A DNA stretch of 64,000 bases from Ruminiclostridium sp. Lineage in GTDB: Bacteria; Bacillota; Clostridia; Oscillospirales; Ruminococcaceae. Under the pieces are notes generated by a model. It saw only the letters and a program-made list of their open reading frames with translations, made no database searches and was not told the origin of the DNA. Of this stretch, positions 35,830 to 43,479 are shown in pieces; within the stretch, counting starts at the first letter, position 1, and every line of letters starts with the position of its first letter. A program made the position numbers and the translations under genes. The stretch lies in NCBI GenBank assembly GCA_017465545.1, contig JAFTVY010000051.1:35813-99812 (forward strand). Reading direction: 5' to 3'.

Positions 35830-35900
35830 TATTCAGTAGGATAATGCATAAAGCTATTGCTTGTTTCATACATTGTACAAAAACCGAAAGGACAAATGCT

Positions 35901-36707
35901 ATGAACAAGTACGTAAAAAAGCTGAAAAGCCGTATTCCTGCGGTATTTTTACTGCTCGGATGCTTTATCGTGATAGCGGTATCCGCCGATTATTCGGGCC
36001 TTTCCGTAAGAACCTCAGGCGGCAGGATAACCGAGAAAAAGACTGTTATCCTTGACGCCGGACACGGGGGAATAGACAGCGGTGCAGTAGGTGTAAACGG
36101 AGAGCTTGAAAAGAATATCAATCTTGAAATCGTTAAGGATTTAAGAGATATGCTGACTGTTTCAGGCTTCAACGTGGTGCTGACACGAAATGCGGATAAA
36201 TCCATCCATGACAGCGGAGTAACGGGTATCCGCAATCAGAAGATTTCTGATATGGAAAACCGCCTTGAAATAGTAAGAGGCTATAAGGACGCCCTTTTCT
36301 TTTCCATCCACCAGAATAAATTCACCGATGCCGAATATTTCGGTGCACAGATATTCTATAACGAAAATAACCCCGATAATATGCTGCTTGCACAGATAAT
36401 GCAGGATAATTTCAAGGTGATACAGCCCGGCAATAACCGTGAAATAAAGCTGTCAGGCGATGAGCTGTATCTTTTCAAGGATACTATGATACCTGCCGTG
36501 CTTATAGAGTGTGGATTTCTGTCAAACGAGCAGGATGCGAAGAATCTGAACAGCGAGGAATATCAGCACAAGGTTGCCTTTATGATATATAACGGCATCA
36601 TAAGATATTATCAGACGGTAAACGGCAGAACGGAAACGGATGAAAACAGCTATGCTGAGGTTATGAACTACGATGACAAGCTAAAAATATACGATGATTT
36701 AAAATAA
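35901..36707 (+). CDS. cwlD: N-acetylmuramoyl-L-alanine amidase, CwlD-like
   Basis: An Amidase_3 zinc enzyme that cuts the bond between MurNAc and L-Ala. The 268-residue protein has an N-terminal anchor (about residues 11-28) and zinc/catalytic residues H55 (LDAGHGG), E70 (ELEKN), H137 (SIHQNK) and E203 (LIECGF). The start ATG 35901 has AAAGGA 8 bases before it. Single-domain anchored amidases of this kind in spore formers are usually CwlD, which makes cortex muramic lactam; spoIIE nearby agrees with a sporulating lineage. A vegetative amidase is the alternative. Confidence 0.82.
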   Translation: MNKYVKKLKSRIPAVFLLLGCFIVIAVSADYSGLSVRTSGGRITEKKTVILDAGHGGIDSGAVGVNGELEKNINLEIVKDLRDMLTVSGFNVVLTRNADKSIHDSGVTGIRNQKISDMENRLEIVRGYKDALFFSIHQNKFTDAEYFGAQIFYNENNPDNMLLAQIMQDNFKVIQPGNNREIKLSGDELYLFKDTMIPAVLIECGFLSNEQDAKNLNSEEYQHKVAFMIYNGIIRYYQTVNGRTETDENSYAEVMNYDDKLKIYDDLK

Positions 36708-36720
36708 AGGACTGATAAGA

Positions 36721-38103
36721 ATGGCAAAGGCTAAAACGGTATATATCTGTAATGAGTGCGGACAGCAATACCCGAAATGGGCAGGTCGCTGTAACGCCTG
36801 CGGAGCGTGGAACTCCCTTGAAGAAGAGGTAGTTGTAAAGCAAAGCGGCAATGCGGTAGCAAAGGGCGGAAGCCTTAAACTGAACAGCATAAATTCTATG
36901 AGCTTCAAGGATGAGACAAGATATCCCACAGGTATGGGAGAGCTTGACAGAGTGCTTGGCGGCGGACTTGTAAAGGGTTCGTTGGTACTACTGAGCGGTG
37001 ATCCCGGTATAGGAAAATCCACACTTTTATTACAGATATGCACAAGCCTTGCAAAGGATAAAAAGGTGCTTTATATCTCAGGTGAGGAAAGTGAAAGACA
37101 GATAAAGCTCCGTGCCGACAGACTGGGTGTTTCGGCTGACGGACTGTACGTTTCATCCTGCACCGACTGCGATACCATAATAGCAGGAGTCAAGGAGGAA
37201 AAGCCCGACGTAGTTATAATCGACTCCATACAGACTATGCAGATGTCAGAGATTCAGTCTGTGCCGGGTAGCCTTGTTCAGGTAAGAGAATGCACTAACG
37301 CCTATATGCAGATGGCAAAGAGCCTTGATATATCCGTGTTTCTGGTAGGTCACGTAAATAAGGACGGCGGTATTGCAGGTCCCAAGGTGCTGGAGCATAT
37401 TGTTGATACCGTACTTTATTTCGAGGGCGATAAACAGCTCAGCTACCGCATTTTAAGAGCGGTAAAGAACCGCTTTGGTTCTACCAATGAAATAGGCGTA
37501 TTCGAGATGCGGGACAAGGGACTTTTTGAAGTAGAAAACCCTTCCGCTATGCTCTTGTCAGGCAGACCTGCAGGCGTCAGCGGAATTACCGTCCTTTGCA
37601 CTATGGAGGGTAGTCGCCCCATTTTAGCAGAGGTTCAGGCTCTGGTCAGCAAAACGGGTTTTTCTGCACCCAGAAGAGTTTCGGCAGGCTTTGACTATAA
37701 CAGACTGTGCGTGCTTTTAGCGGTGCTTGAAAAAAGAGCGGGACTTTTATTCGGAGCTTACGACGTGTACATAAACATAATCGGCGGCCTTAAAATCGAC
37801 GAGCCTGCAAGCGATCTTGCAATAGCGCTTGCGCTTTATTCGGGGCTGCTTGATAAGGATATAGGCGACGATGTGGCGGTATTCGGAGAGGTAGGTCTCG
37901 GAGGAGAGATAAGATCGGTATCCCATATAAGAAAAAGAGTAAGAGAGGCGGCAAGAATGGGCTTTGAAAAATGCATCGTCCCCAAATCGTCACTCAAGGA
38001 TCTTGATAAAAAAGAGAACTACGGCATCAGCATTTTCGGTGCCGCAAATATAAAGCAGGCATTCAGCGTAATCGAAGCCATTTCAAAAACAAAGGAAGAA
38101 TAA
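36721..38103 (+). CDS. radA: DNA repair protein RadA
   Basis: RadA is a RecA-like ATPase that drives branch migration in recombination. The 460-residue protein has the N-terminal zinc finger C10-x2-C13, C24-x2-C27, Walker A GDPGIGKS (93-100), the KNRFGSTNE motif and a C-terminal LonP-like domain. It lies 13 bp after cwlD and 3 bp before ksgA, so all three should be cotranscribed. Confidence 0.96.
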   Translation: MAKAKTVYICNECGQQYPKWAGRCNACGAWNSLEEEVVVKQSGNAVAKGGSLKLNSINSMSFKDETRYPTGMGELDRVLGGGLVKGSLVLLSGDPGIGKSTLLLQICTSLAKDKKVLYISGEESERQIKLRADRLGVSADGLYVSSCTDCDTIIAGVKEEKPDVVIIDSIQTMQMSEIQSVPGSLVQVRECTNAYMQMAKSLDISVFLVGHVNKDGGIAGPKVLEHIVDTVLYFEGDKQLSYRILRAVKNRFGSTNEIGVFEMRDKGLFEVENPSAMLLSGRPAGVSGITVLCTMEGSRPILAEVQALVSKTGFSAPRRVSAGFDYNRLCVLLAVLEKRAGLLFGAYDVYINIIGGLKIDEPASDLAIALALYSGLLDKDIGDDVAVFGEVGLGGEIRSVSHIRKRVREAARMGFEKCIVPKSSLKDLDKKENYGISIFGAANIKQAFSVIEAISKTKEE

Positions 38104-38106
38104 TAA

Positions 38107-38967
38107 ATGAAGCTTACCGATATAGGAACAATAAAAGAACTTTTTGAAAAGCACGTCTTTTCCTTTACAAAATCCTTAGGACAGAACTTTCTGATAAACC
38201 CTTCCGTCTGCCCTAAAATAGCGGAAATGGGCGGTGCAGGAAAGGAAGTCGGAGCAATAGAGATAGGTACCGGCATAGGCGTGCTTACAAGAGAGCTTGC
38301 CGACAGATGCAAAAAGGTAGTAGCGGTAGAAATAGATACCTCTTTAAAGCCTATCCTTGAAGAAACTCTTGCGGATTATGACAACGTAGAGGTGGTTTTT
38401 GCCGACGTGCTGGAAACCGATTTAAATGCACTTATAGAAGAGAAATTTCAGGGGATGGAGGTTATCGTCTGCGCAAATCTGCCTTACTATATAACCTCTC
38501 CCGTTATAATGAAGCTGCTTGAAGAAAAGCTCCCGATAAAAGCCGTAACGGTTATGGTACAGCTTGAGGCGGCAGACAGAATGTGTGCCGCAGTAGGCAG
38601 TCGTGAGTGCGGCGCTATCACAGCGGCGGTAAATTATTATGCAAAGCCTGAAAAGCTGTTTCGTGTAAACCGTGGCTCCTTTATGCCTGCCCCAAACGTT
38701 GACAGCGCAGTAATAAGCCTTAAGCTCTATGACGAGCCACCCTATAAGGTGGAGAATGAAAAGCTTTTCTTTGAGGTTATAAAGCAGAGCTTTTCCCAGA
38801 GAAGAAAACAGCTTATAAACCCCGTATCCGCCTTTTTTAAGGTAAGCAAGGCGGAGCTTTCATCTGCTATGGAGCAGGCAGGGTTAAAGCTATCAGCCAG
38901 AGCCGAGGAGCTTTCTATGGATGATTTTGTTACACTTTATCGCATAATAGAAAAGCTTAAAGCATAA
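38107..38967 (+). CDS. rsmA: 16S rRNA dimethyladenosine transferase
   Basis: KsgA/RsmA dimethylates A1518 and A1519 of 16S rRNA late in 30S assembly. The 286-residue protein has SLGQNFL (23-29), the SAM site EIGTGIG (52-58) and NLPY at 124-127. ATG 38107 is 3 bp after the radA stop. A terminator lies about 65 bp beyond its end, overlapped by the spoIIE promoter. Confidence 0.96.
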   Translation: MKLTDIGTIKELFEKHVFSFTKSLGQNFLINPSVCPKIAEMGGAGKEVGAIEIGTGIGVLTRELADRCKKVVAVEIDTSLKPILEETLADYDNVEVVFADVLETDLNALIEEKFQGMEVIVCANLPYYITSPVIMKLLEEKLPIKAVTVMVQLEAADRMCAAVGSRECGAITAAVNYYAKPEKLFRVNRGSFMPAPNVDSAVISLKLYDEPPYKVENEKLFFEVIKQSFSQRRKQLINPVSAFFKVSKAELSSAMEQAGLKLSARAEELSMDDFVTLYRIIEKLKA

Positions 38968-38997
38968 TGACGAAATCGACTTTTCGACTGCTCTCTT

Positions 38998-39030
38998 GTG
39001 ACAAAATTCCCGATAAGAATAGTGTAAAAT
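38998..39030 (+). promoter_or_regulatory. spoIIE promoter, Spo0A-type long spacer
   Basis: GTGACA (38998-39003) and TAAAAT (39025-39030) are separated by 21 bp, the atypical spacing known for the Spo0A-activated spoIIE promoter of Bacillus. Upstream, TTCGACT (38983-38989) and GACGAAA (38969-38975) resemble imperfect Spo0A boxes (TTCGACA / TGTCGAA). The likely start is near 39037. Confidence 0.5.
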
Positions 39031-39068
39031 AAGACGTAATGACAGCAATCTGTCTGCGTCTTTTTTTA
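39031..39068 (+). terminator. terminator of the cwlD-radA-ksgA transcript
   Basis: Arms AAGACG..GACAG (39031-39045) and CTGTC..CGTCTT (39050-39062), with a small internal mismatch, are followed by TTTTTTTATT. The predicted spoIIE start falls within the left arm, so spoIIE transcripts would lack the outer stem and escape termination. Confidence 0.75.
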
Positions 39069-39083
39069 TTTGGGAGGTTCAAA

Positions 39084-41366
39084 ATGCAAAGAGGAACAGC
39101 GAAAAAAGGAAAGCTCACCGTCAGCGGCTATCTTGCGGCAACCAATATCGGGATAATAATTGCGGCAGTCATAATCTCAATGAGTACGATACTTGATAAG
39201 CCATCTCCCTTTTCTGCGCCCTTTGTGGCAACGCTTACGGGAATACATTCTGTATCCGCCTTTGTGGGTAGTGTGGCAGGCTTTTTCATTATGGGAGATT
39301 ACGGCAATGCGGTGATAATATGCTCGTCGCTTTTATCGGTAATGGCGGTAAGGCTGATGCTGAAAAACGAAAGCGGCAGAGCGGAGAGTGTTATTATGTC
39401 GATGACCAGCGCCGCCTCCGTCTTTACGGCAAATGCAATTACCTCGTCAGGCGTCAGCGAGCTTATGGGATGCCTTGCCCTTGGCATACTGGCAGGTGGA
39501 GCAACGCCCGTGTTCATGCATCTGAAAAAGCTGAACAAAGCAAAAGAACTCACCGAAGTAACCATAAAAAACAATCCTATCGGACTACTATCCGTAATGA
39601 CTGGCGGTGTTATTACTATCAGTATACTATCTGCCTATGCCGTAAACGTCTTTAATATCGGCATTATTTCGGCTGTTGCTCTTTCCTGCTTTGTTGCTGT
39701 GAGGTACGGAAGCGGTGCGGGAGCTATCGCAGGAAGTGTTACAGCGATAGGCTCGTTTTTAGGTGCGGGAGCTTATCCTCATTTAGCGGCGGTGCTGTCT
39801 GTAGCGTCGGCAATTACGGGACTTGTGCGGGATGGCAGAAAGATAAATGCGGTATCGGTATATATCCTGACCTCCGTACTGTGTACGGTTCTGTTTGTTA
39901 TGGATAACAGTAATATAGGACTTACGGCAAACGTATTTATGGGCTGTGCGGTTTTTATGGTCATACCTGAAAAGCATCTTGTAAATGAAAAAGCGATCCG
40001 CCACAGAACCTACAGCGACAACAATATAAAGGAGCTTTTCGGACATCGTCTGCTATTTGCCAAAAACGCCATCAGCGAGGTGAGACGTACTATCGACCTT
40101 ACTGCCGAAAAGCTGGAGGAGGACAGCAAGCGGGATATAAGCTTTGTATACAATACCGCCTGCGACGAGATATGCCGTAAGTGTCGGTATAATATGCAGT
40201 GCTGGGGCAACGAATACAGCGACAGCATAAAGCAGTTTTCGTCACTGCTTAAAAAGCTCAGGAACGCCCAGCCGATAGATGAAGGAATGTTTACAGCTCC
40301 GCTGGATGACAGGTGTACGAAAAAGAAGGAGTTATGCGAGGAGATGACAAAGCTCTACCGCTCTTACGTATCCTCTCTTTCGGGAAGGAGAAGAGTGGCA
40401 CAGATGCGTAGTGTTCTGACAGTCCAGCTTTCGGCTACCGAAAAATTGCTCTCAACCCTTGCGGAAGAAACCAGGGAGGACGGAGATATAAAAAGCGAGT
40501 ATAACCGCATAGCAAAGGGAACTCTCAGGGGACTTGGCTGTGATGATACGAGGGCGGTGAACGTCACCCTCGGTGAAAACGGAAGGATGTACTTAGAAGC
40601 CTATTCGGACAAGGCGTTTGGTACCTCAAGGCAGGATATGGCAGGCGCAATGACGCTTGCCTTTCATAAGAATTTCGACTTGCCGGTGGTGGCAAGAGTG
40701 GGGGATAGCTACAAGCTCAGTATGTTTACGAAGACGACATATTATTTAGACGTGGAGATATATCAGATAAGCAAGAACGAAAATGCTCCCTGCGGAGATT
40801 ATTACGACAGCTTTATTGATAACAAGGGCAATGCCTATATAGTTTTATCCGACGGTATGGGTAGCGGAGCAAGGGCAAGGATAGATTCCGCCTTTGTCTG
40901 CGATATGCTGATAAAATTATTATCTGCAGGCACGGGAGAGGAATCGGCGATAGAGATAGTAAACGCCTCGGTTATGCTGAAAAGCAGTGATGAGAGCTTT
41001 GCTACGTTAGAGCTTTGCAAGGTGGATCTGTACAGCGGAAGAGTGACAGTCTACAAGGCTGGCAGTGCTGATACCTACGTAAAATGCGGAAAGGAATACA
41101 GTCACCTTCCTTCGGGTGGTCTGCCGGTCGGAGCGGAGGACGTACCGAGCTACAAAAAATATGAATTTACTCTGTCCTCAAAGGATATGATAATTATGAC
41201 CAGCGATGGTGCCGAGCTTAACAGAGAATGGCTGTACAGAGAAATGGCAAAGCCTGATACCGTCCTTAAGGAGCTTGCAAAGAACGTGGCGCAGACAGCA
41301 AAATTCCACAGCGGCAACAAATCAAACGACGATATTTCGGTTATTGCCATGAGACTGTGCAGATAA
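39084..41366 (+). CDS. spoIIE: stage II sporulation protein E
   Basis: SpoIIE is a septal membrane phosphatase that dephosphorylates SpoIIAA and so activates sigma-F in the forespore. The 760-residue protein has a membrane half with about ten hydrophobic segments (residues 15-300), a linker with Cys motifs (CDEICRKCRYNMQC) and a C-terminal PP2C domain with SDGMGSG and MTSDGAEL. GGGAGGT precedes ATG 39084; the upstream ATG at 39039 is within the terminator stem and is rejected. It stands alone between terminators. Confidence 0.94.
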   Translation: MQRGTAKKGKLTVSGYLAATNIGIIIAAVIISMSTILDKPSPFSAPFVATLTGIHSVSAFVGSVAGFFIMGDYGNAVIICSSLLSVMAVRLMLKNESGRAESVIMSMTSAASVFTANAITSSGVSELMGCLALGILAGGATPVFMHLKKLNKAKELTEVTIKNNPIGLLSVMTGGVITISILSAYAVNVFNIGIISAVALSCFVAVRYGSGAGAIAGSVTAIGSFLGAGAYPHLAAVLSVASAITGLVRDGRKINAVSVYILTSVLCTVLFVMDNSNIGLTANVFMGCAVFMVIPEKHLVNEKAIRHRTYSDNNIKELFGHRLLFAKNAISEVRRTIDLTAEKLEEDSKRDISFVYNTACDEICRKCRYNMQCWGNEYSDSIKQFSSLLKKLRNAQPIDEGMFTAPLDDRCTKKKELCEEMTKLYRSYVSSLSGRRRVAQMRSVLTVQLSATEKLLSTLAEETREDGDIKSEYNRIAKGTLRGLGCDDTRAVNVTLGENGRMYLEAYSDKAFGTSRQDMAGAMTLAFHKNFDLPVVARVGDSYKLSMFTKTTYYLDVEIYQISKNENAPCGDYYDSFIDNKGNAYIVLSDGMGSGARARIDSAFVCDMLIKLLSAGTGEESAIEIVNASVMLKSSDESFATLELCKVDLYSGRVTVYKAGSADTYVKCGKEYSHLPSGGLPVGAEDVPSYKKYEFTLSSKDMIIMTSDGAELNREWLYREMAKPDTVLKELAKNVAQTAKFHSGNKSNDDISVIAMRLCR

Positions 41367-41376
41367 AGACGGAACG

Positions 41377-41412
41377 TCCTGCAGATACCATAAGTATCTG
41401 CAGGATTTTTTA
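41377..41412 (+). terminator. spoIIE terminator
   Basis: A 12-bp perfect stem TCCTGCAGATAC (41377-41388) / GTATCTGCAGGA (41394-41405), loop CATAA, is followed by TTTTTTAT. Confidence 0.94.
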
Positions 41413-41424
41413 TGCTCAAAGCTC

Positions 41425-41453
41425 TTGATAAAAGCAAAAAAATATGTTAAAAT
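41425..41453 (+). promoter_or_regulatory. promoter of miaB operon
   Basis: TTGATA (41425-41430), 17-bp spacer, TAAAAT (41448-41453) with TGn. It lies 47 bp before miaB. Confidence 0.82.
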
Positions 41454-41500
41454 ATATCTTGGTATGCTATGCACTTATGAAATAACAAAGGCGGATAAAG

Positions 41501-42910
41501 ATGATAACAGAGGTTTCAGAAAAGGAGCTTATGCTCCAGCGTGAATATATAGCTAAAATAAAGGAGATAAACAGCAAGCTCCCCGAAATTCCCTTAGCTC
41601 ACGTTCACAGCTTCGGCTGTCAGCAGAACGTCAGCGACGGAGAAAAAATAAAGGGTATGCTGGCTATGATGGGCTACGGCTTTACAAGGGAAACCGAAAA
41701 TGCCGACCTTATCCTTTTCAATACCTGCGCAGTAAGAGAGAATGCCGAGGACAGAGTATTCGGCAACGTGGGTGCTTTAAAAAAGCTTAAGGAAAAGAAC
41801 AGAGATCTTATAATAGCGGTAGGCGGCTGTATGGTACAGCAGGAGCATATCGCGGCTAAAATGAGAAAATCCTTTCCTCAGGTGGATATAATTTTCGGTA
41901 CTCACGTAATGCACACCCTTCCGCAGATGATTTACGAAAAGCTCTGCGACAGAAAAAGAACTCTTTCTATCCCCGACTGCGACGGCGTTATCGCCGAGGG
42001 ACTTCCCGTTGTCCGTGAAAGCAAGGTAAAGGCAAGCGTACCTATTATGTACGGCTGTAACAACTTCTGCACCTATTGTATCGTTCCTTTTGTAAGAGGA
42101 AGAGAACGTTCACGAAAGCCGCAGGACGTGTTCGCAGAGGTGGAGGGACTCGTAAAGGATAACTATAAGGAGATCCTGCTTTTAGGACAGAACGTAAACT
42201 CCTACGGCAAGGAATACGGCGTCAGCTTTTCCGAGCTTTTAAGAAGGCTTGACAGTATAGAGGGAGATTTCAAGATAAGCTTTATGACCTCCCACCCCAA
42301 GGACTGCACCTATGAGCTTATCGATACCATAGCCGACAGTAAGCATATTTCCTATCATCTGCACCTGCCCGTACAGTCAGGTAGTGACAGAATATTAAAG
42401 GAAATGAACCGCCATTATGACAAGGCACATTATTTAAAGCTTGTCGAATATGCGAAAAAGCGTATACCCGACGTGGCGCTGACAACCGATATTATAGTAG
42501 GCTTCCCCGGTGAAACTTACGAGGATTTTAAGGAAACGGTAGAGCTTATGAAGACCGTTCAGTATGACAGTGCATATACCTTTATCTACAGCAGAAGAGA
42601 GGGTACAAAGGCGGCGAGTATGCCCGACCCTGTGACGGATGAAGAAAAGGGCGTATGGTTCAGAGAGCTTCTTGAAGTGCAGAACGCCATAGGTGAAAAG
42701 GCGTATCAGCGTTTTATCGGAAAAACTGTGAGAGTGCTTTGCGAGGGTATCGGCAGAACTGCAGACGGACTTATGACGGGACATTCAAGACACGGCGTTA
42801 TAGTAGACTTCAACGGTACTGCGGATATGATAGGACAGTACGTAAACGTAAAAATCACAAAGTCCTGCCCCTGGGCAGTAGTAGGAGAATTAGTCGGAGA
42901 AACCGATTGA
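41501..42910 (+). CDS. miaB: tRNA methylthiotransferase MiaB
   Basis: MiaB adds the 2-methylthio group to N6-isopentenyladenosine at tRNA position 37. The 469-residue enzyme shows the auxiliary-cluster Cys residues (SFGCQQNVSD, CAVRENAEDRVFG, GGCM), the radical SAM cluster C186-x3-C190-x2-C193 and a C-terminal TRAM domain. Its substrate is made by MiaA, encoded 5 kb downstream. The operon order that follows, ylbF/ricA-like, mutS, mutL, miaA and hfq, is the Bacillus ymcB-ymcA-mutS-mutL-miaA-hfq order without cotE. Confidence 0.96.
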   Translation: MITEVSEKELMLQREYIAKIKEINSKLPEIPLAHVHSFGCQQNVSDGEKIKGMLAMMGYGFTRETENADLILFNTCAVRENAEDRVFGNVGALKKLKEKNRDLIIAVGGCMVQQEHIAAKMRKSFPQVDIIFGTHVMHTLPQMIYEKLCDRKRTLSIPDCDGVIAEGLPVVRESKVKASVPIMYGCNNFCTYCIVPFVRGRERSRKPQDVFAEVEGLVKDNYKEILLLGQNVNSYGKEYGVSFSELLRRLDSIEGDFKISFMTSHPKDCTYELIDTIADSKHISYHLHLPVQSGSDRILKEMNRHYDKAHYLKLVEYAKKRIPDVALTTDIIVGFPGETYEDFKETVELMKTVQYDSAYTFIYSRREGTKAASMPDPVTDEEKGVWFRELLEVQNAIGEKAYQRFIGKTVRVLCEGIGRTADGLMTGHSRHGVIVDFNGTADMIGQYVNVKITKSCPWAVVGELVGETD

Positions 42911-42946
42911 TTATAAATTAATTTATATTTAAAGGAGAACAGAAAA

Positions 42947-43354
42947 ATGGACGCAATTACAGCAGCAAGAGAACTTGGTAAGGCAATTCAGGCAGACGAG
43001 CGTTATATCGCATACAATGCGGCAAAGCTTGCAAACGACAACGACGAGGAGCTTCAGAACCTTATCGGCGAATTCAACCTCAAGAGACAGCAGTTAGGCC
43101 TTGAAATGAGCAAGGGCGCTGACGAAAAGGACGAAGCAAAGATTGAAGAAGCAAACAAGGAAATGCAGAGACTTTATACTCTCATTATGCAGAACGAGCA
43201 TATGGCAGATTTCACAATGGCAAAGCAGGGCATGGACAAGCTGGTAAACGACATCAATGCAATTATCGGTATGTGCTGTGACGGTGAGGATCCCGACACC
43301 TGCGAAATCAGCGCTTGCACAGGCTCCTGCGCTACCTGCGGAGGTTGCCATTGA
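42947..43354 (+). CDS. YlbF/YmcA (RicA-like) family protein with Cys-rich tail
   Basis: The 135-residue protein is mostly helical with the YlbF/YmcA fold. Its last 26 residues hold seven cysteines (110, 111, 119, 124, 128, 131, 134) in CCDGEDPDTCEISACTGSC-type spacing. Bacillus YmcA (RicA), YlbF (RicF) and YaaT (RicT) form an Fe-S protein complex that affects mRNA maturation with RNase Y, competence and biofilm formation. Its place between miaB and mutS is that of ymcA, so a RicA-like role is likely. The Cys tail would be a ligand set for Fe-S or zinc. Confidence 0.82.
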   Translation: MDAITAARELGKAIQADERYIAYNAAKLANDNDEELQNLIGEFNLKRQQLGLEMSKGADEKDEAKIEEANKEMQRLYTLIMQNEHMADFTMAKQGMDKLVNDINAIIGMCCDGEDPDTCEISACTGSCATCGGCH

Positions 43355-43355
43355 T

Positions 43356-43382
43356 TTTCAGAAAATCTGAAATTTTCTGAAA
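43356..43382. other. hairpin between ricA-like gene and mutS
   Basis: An 11-bp AT-rich stem TTTCAGAAAAT (43356-43366) / ATTTTCTGAAA (43372-43382) begins 2 bases after the stop. No T-run follows, so it may protect or process the mRNA rather than terminate. The 125-bp gap shows no convincing promoter. Confidence 0.5.
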
Positions 43383-43479
43383 AACTGCTACGGGCTTGAT
43401 GCTTGTTTTGGAAAATGAGTAATTCCGGCTTTAATATTTAAACTCATAACTCAGATTTACCCCGAAAGGAATGAAGATC

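Noticed and set aside
35820-35900. N-terminal extension of the CwlD-like amidase
   Set aside because: It overlaps the promoter -10 at 35824-35829; AAAGGA precedes ATG 35901.
39039-39083. Upstream ATG of spoIIE
   Set aside because: It is inside the terminator stem; GGGAGGT precedes ATG 39084.
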